Source of the DNA: Apostichopus japonicus
Taxonomy: Eukaryota; Echinodermata; Holothuroidea; Aspidochirotida; Stichopodidae
NCBI RefSeq assembly: GCF_037975245.1
Contig: NC_092574.1
Coordinates: 11,557,213 to 11,621,212, forward strand
Reading direction: 5' to 3'
DNA length: 64,000 nt
Shown one piece after another: positions 59,626-64,000 of this stretch (positions are counted from its first letter, which is position 1; each line of letters starts with the position of its first letter). The position numbers and the translations under genes were made by a program. Under the pieces are notes generated by a model. That model was not told the origin of the DNA. It ran no database searches and saw only the letters and a list, made by a program, of their open reading frames with translations.

Positions 59626-62600
59626 TCATCTCCATCTTTTAACGTCGTCCACCTCTTCCCCTGGCTTTGACAGTTTGACGCATGCGGTCTCTGTCGAACC
59701 AGGTTCTTCGGTTACTCTAACAACTGTCACTCCAAAGTTCCAATCCGGTGATGATTGGTCCACGGAACTATTGCAAAGACTCTCATCTGAAGTGGTTACT
59801 TCCATCTGCATAAGTCCAGAATCAAAAGAACTGTCAACTTCCTTACGACCAGTTCCCTCGGAACGGTCACTTTCCCAGGGCACGATAACATTACAGTTGA
59901 TCTCGTCTCTTGCAGAAGCGTTTTGCTCCAAGAATTTCGAAGCTCTTTGACTAATGACATCCCAAACATGATTTGTATCTGCTTCCAGCTCTGTTACCAC
60001 TTTTATCACTTCTGTCTGCGTACTGCCAGAGGGTTGACAAATGTTTATATGATCTCTCATTTCAACTGCCATCCTTTCACTGTCTGGCGTTTTATCGGAA
60101 ACGGTACCTTTAGTTTGGTGTTTACTATCCCTTGTACAGCAACTAGTTATTTCGCAACTATCTCTTGAGTTTGAATTTGGAATCGAACTCTTATCTTCCA
60201 CTGAATCGCAGGAGTTATCCTTGGACGAAGAACTCTTTTCAAAACCAGAACTTTTCAAAGTCGTCTTTCCAGAATCATTCCCGAGTAAATTATCTAGTTC
60301 AGTGTTTGGTGTAGTATCGAGGACAGTTTCTTCAAGTACATTTGCGGAAGGTCCCAAATTCGCAGCAGGTCTTCGTCGTGTAGCTGCATCTGGAAACCCA
60401 CTTAGACGAGATGCAAGAGATCTTTTCCTCTTTGGCTAAAAGAGGAAAACAAGGAAGAAAAAAAGTATTAAAATAATTCCTGTAATCAAAATCATATTAA
60501 TATTTAAATATATTATACCTATCTTCATACTATCATATATTTCAAACCAACTTCTGAACCTAGAAAAACCCCATAAGGCATTGCATTTGTTTAACATCAG
60601 TTTCGTGGCAGGCAGGACACCAATTCCAGGTATGTTACACCCTCATTTAAATGCTGCCATTTGTCACTGAGCCAGTAAATCAAACACTATTGTTACACCT
60701 TTTTGCTAGTTTCTGCTTAGTTTTCACTTATGTGAGAAGTACATCATTTAGCATTAATGGTCTAGATAGGTTACCCACAGGCCCATGCAGCCACACTAAC
60801 TTTCAATCCAGGCTACAACAGACTGGCCAACAATCTTGTACTAACTTCACCCAGGTGTATAAATGGGGACTTGCGAGGTGACTTGTAAATATAGTTGCGT
60901 GCGCCGGTTTGTGGCTGTACCCTATTGGAAGTCACCCATGGGACACGTGGCTGTGGTGCACGATGTTGCCCCAGGAGAGATTGTTTGAACTGTGCACACT
61001 TTGGTGTGAAGATGTGACAAGTTACCAATGACCAGGGTAAAGTACAAGCGCATAGAGCTTTTGGATTATGCGCTATATAAATAACGGGGTAATAGTAATA
61101 ATAATATTTATATTAACAATATTTGGATTCCTATGGCCTTAGGCTTGAACGCCCAGCTACTAGCTAACTTTACACATTGCTCCATTTAGGTGTACAGTGC
61201 TATTATTTGTTCAGTCTAGCAATTTGCTACAAACCAATCTTTTCCTCTGGCCTTCGTAGAAACTTGATGAAGAACTTGTAACCTCTTTATCTATTTTGAA
61301 AATCTTTTTAAACAGATTAAATGACATGCTGGCAGTTTTACAGCAAACTTACTCCTGACTATAAATATACTTGTGTAAAAGTAAGGTGGCCTGACATTTC
61401 GATCCTAGCAGGATCTTCTTCAAAGGCTAAATGACAAGTAACAGTAACAGAAGGGACAAAAACATGCACAGAATACAGACAGGTTAATGAGCATGGTGAA
61501 CACAAAGAGATAGATGTAAGGGGATTAGTAGACGAAGTGTGAAGAAAGAAAGAAACCAGCAGGGGAAGAGGAGAGGTAGGAGATAAACAGTGGAGGGACA
61601 AAGAGAGGATTAAGGGAAGGGGGAATACAAAGACAGAAAGGTGTGGAGGAAAATGGGTTGGAAGAGAGCTCTCTTCCACAAGCTGTGTTCAACTTACATT
61701 GGACGGTGGCTTGCAGTACCCAGGTTCATGCACAACTTTGTGCTTCACTAGGGACACCTTGTTAGCAAAGGTCTTCACACATCCTTCATGAGAGCAAGCA
61801 AATGGACGGGCACCCTGATGGTAATTATTCACATGTTGTTGAAGATATGCAACCTAAATGAACAAAGAAAATGTCAAATTAATTTACACTAATTAATTAA
61901 ACTCCATACGAGCTCATTTTTTTGAATTCTTTTTTGAAAGTTTTCAAACAAACATTGCTTGATACTGTAGCACTTCTAGTTTAAGTCAAATGTCAGGTAT
62001 TTTTCTTTCAAAACAAATCCATTATTTTGCCTGATCAGGTGTCAACAACTGAATTACATTCAGCATGGTGTCTGCACAGTAAAGTGAAGATTCCTGCTGT
62101 TGAATGTAAGCTATTAATGTAGAAACATCCCTCTTTGACAATGGATGAACCAAATAGATTATTACTACAACACTAAACAGTTTGAAAGAAACAAACCCTT
62201 GTATATGACCTCTGGCGGTCCACATAGGGACACTCAAACACCTCCCTCTGCACTCTTTGACAATGAATGAACCAATAGATTATTACTACAACACTAAACA
62301 GTTTTGAAAGAAACAAACCCTTGTGTATGACCTCTGGCAGTCCCCATAGGGACACTCAAACACCTCCCTCTGCACTCTTTGACAATGAATGAACCAAATA
62401 GATTATTACTACAACACTAAACAGTTTTGAAAGAAACAAACCCTTGTGTATGACCTCTGGCAGTCCCCATAGGGACACTCAAACACCTCCCTCTGCACTC
62501 TTTGACAATGGATGAACCAAATAGATTATTACTACAACACTAAACAGTTTGAAAGAAACAAACCCTTGTATATGACCTCTGGCAGTCCCCATAGGGACAC

Positions 62601-63249
62601 TCAAACACCTCTCTCTGCACTATTGTAATGGATGAACCAAATAGATTATTACTACAACACTAAACATTTTGAAAGAAACAACCCCTTGTATATGACCTCT
62701 GGCGGTCCCCATAGGGACACTCAAACACCTCCCTCTGCACTCTTTGACAATGGATGAACCAAATAGATTATTACTACAACACTAAACAGTTTGAAAGGAA
62801 CAACCCCTTGTATATGACCTCTGGCAGTCCCCATAGGGACACTCAAACACCTCCCTCTGCACTATTGTAATGGATGAACCAAATAGATTATTACTACAAC
62901 ACTAAACATTTTGAAAGAAACAACCCCATGTATATGACCTCTAGCAGTCCCTATAAGGACACTCAAACACCTCTCTGTGCACTATTGTAATGGATGAACC
63001 AATACATTATTACTACAACACTAAACAGTTTGAAAGAAACAAACCCTTGTATATGACCTCTAGCAGTCCCCATAGGGACACTCAAACACCTCTCTCTGCA
63101 CTCTTTGACAATGGATGAACCAATAGATTATTACTACAACACTAAACAGTTTGAAAGAAACAAACCCTTGTATATGACCTCTGGCAGTCCCCATAAGGAC
63201 ACTCAAACACCTCCCTCTGCGTATTGTGAACTTTTGAATGACTCTTCAG
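59626..63249 (-). CDS. GTF3A: Transcription factor IIIA (TFIIIA), last three coding exons
   Basis: Exons 63249-63166 (28 codons), 61853-61698 (52 codons) and 60435-59626 (269 codons plus stop) are all phase 0. Exon 1 here reads LKSHSKVHN then VFECPYGDCQRSYTR, continued by VAYLQQHVNNYH: one C2H2 finger split at its middle. Next is RPFACSHEGCVKTFANKVSL with VKHKVVH, the last finger. The final exon opens PKRKRSLASRLSG, the basic conserved motif that follows the fingers in vertebrate GTF3A. TFIIIA binds the internal control region of 5S rRNA genes and recruits TFIIIC for RNA polymerase III, and also binds 5S RNA. Earlier fingers are beyond the right edge. The C-terminal tail is long (about 255 residues after SLASRLSG) and rich in Ser, Asp and Glu, longer than I would expect from vertebrate TFIIIA. 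The donor of the first exon is GTTTGT, unusual but with agreement in phase. Confidence 0.85.
62190..63165. repeat. ~121-bp tandem array made from a TFIIIA exon end plus its intron
   Basis: Nine ACTCAAACACCTC words at 62232, 62354, 62477, 62599, 62719, 62841, 62961, 63080 and 63201 mark the period. The rightmost unit is the true TFIIIA exon. The other eight each repeat the part coding REVFECPYGDCQRSYTR (with small changes), the donor (AGG|GTTTGT) and about 60 bp of intron, but lack the LKSHSKVHN start and the real acceptor. Confidence 0.9.
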
Positions 63250-64000
63250 CTGAGAAGTAAAAAGAGATTAAGAGAACATGGAAATTAAAATATGCTCAAT
63301 TTTTAAAAACAATTTCGAACAAATTAAAAATTAAAAATTAAATTTTTTCTATAAACAAAGTTACGCATCCATGTCCTTATTGCCTTGGAAGGTTAAGAAT
63401 GTTCAATTTCCTTGTATGACACAACGGAACAACTAAACAAACATTGGTTTTGTACTGTAGTCTAGTAAAGTAGAAATGCTTTCTATAAAATTGAATATTT
63501 ATACAACTGTGGAAGAAACTAGTCTCTACCATATCAGGGCTCTACAAATCCTATGTGCCGAGTGCCTTAACCCCTTACTACTGTATGTGGGCTACCTATT
63601 AAACTTCGGGCCCAAAAGCCAATTGTGCTACCAAAGATTCAATTTACTAACTTCCTTCACCATGTGGAGAAGTCAATTTCACTAGTTAGTCCAAGACTGC
63701 TTTGTACAAGTGTACACAGCAAAATTAATTGAACATTCCCACTGACACATCACACATGTCTAGCACTTGCCAAATTTATTGGCAATGATCCTTGAAAGTT
63801 CTTACACAATCAACAACTTTGTAAACAGCGCATATTCAGACATTCAAACAAAATACCTGTCACTAACAACAAAACAATAACCTTGTGACAAACTGAGGAA
63901 ACTTGTGGAAAACTGTTTGATAAAGACACTGCAGCCTACTACTAACATGCACAGTGCTTCTCAGCTCCAGTGAGAATAAAAATTCCAACATGTGGGAAAA
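63250..64000. other. Intron of TFIIIA, right edge of window
   Basis: This is upstream (on the minus strand) of the finger exon at 63249, beginning with the acceptor TTTTTACTTCTCAG. No earlier zinc-finger exon is visible before the window ends. No repeat seen. Confidence 0.5.

Overview
This window is eukaryotic nuclear DNA: genes are split by GT-AG introns, most of the sequence is AT-rich and non-coding, and transposons and tandem repeats cover a large part. The recognisable genes (a trefoil plus GH31 glucosidase, an ankyrin/SOCS-box protein, an IL-17-like cytokine, SRP68, TFIIIA) are animal genes. The repeats (short elements with CAGGCGCGTATCCAG ends, palindromic GCTCATACC elements, several LINE clades) look like those of a marine deuterostome. 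An echinoderm, perhaps a sea cucumber, is my best guess, but nothing here proves the species.

Layout. 0.7-4.4 kb (minus): first five coding exons of a secreted five-trefoil GH31 alpha-glucosidase, with its catalytic part off the left edge. 7.9-9.3 kb (minus): an ankyrin-repeat SOCS-box (ASB-type) gene coded in one exon. 10.9-11.2 kb: tail of a dead LINE. 14.0-17.5 kb (minus): a small secreted cysteine-rich protein, IL-17-like, with a TATA box, a 5'UTR exon, three coding exons in phase and a possible alternative last exon. 17.9-24.4 kb: a 32-bp minisatellite, a copy of an interspersed element, a ~180-bp satellite-like array and a clean non-autonomous transposon with 8-bp target duplications. 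27-34 kb: three decayed copies of one ABCC-transporter exon among 69-bp intronic repeats, plus a 3.1-kb pogo-like DNA transposon. 34-41 kb: a nest of transposons (a Jockey-like LINE, then an opposite-strand LINE, which carries a hAT-like element with exact 8-bp duplications). 41.2-42.8 kb (plus): the last two coding exons of SRP68. 44.6-46.6 kb: tRNA-derived sequences, including a nine-copy array. 46.8-54.2 kb: about ten 761-bp satellite units, each with a ~430-bp foldback. 54.5-56.2 kb: more interspersed elements. 58.5-59.6 kb: a 37-bp minisatellite. 59.6-63.2 kb (minus): the last three coding exons of TFIIIA (GTF3A), one of which has been partly copied into a tandem array.

The genes do not form an operon or an obvious pathway; they are independent neighbours. 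The gene models were made by hand from splice sites, phase agreement and family motifs. No search or alignment program was run, so all family names rest on motif recognition. The most distinctive observations are the exon-derived array in TFIIIA, the foldback satellite with a dimer pattern, the tRNA-like array and the three-level transposon nest.
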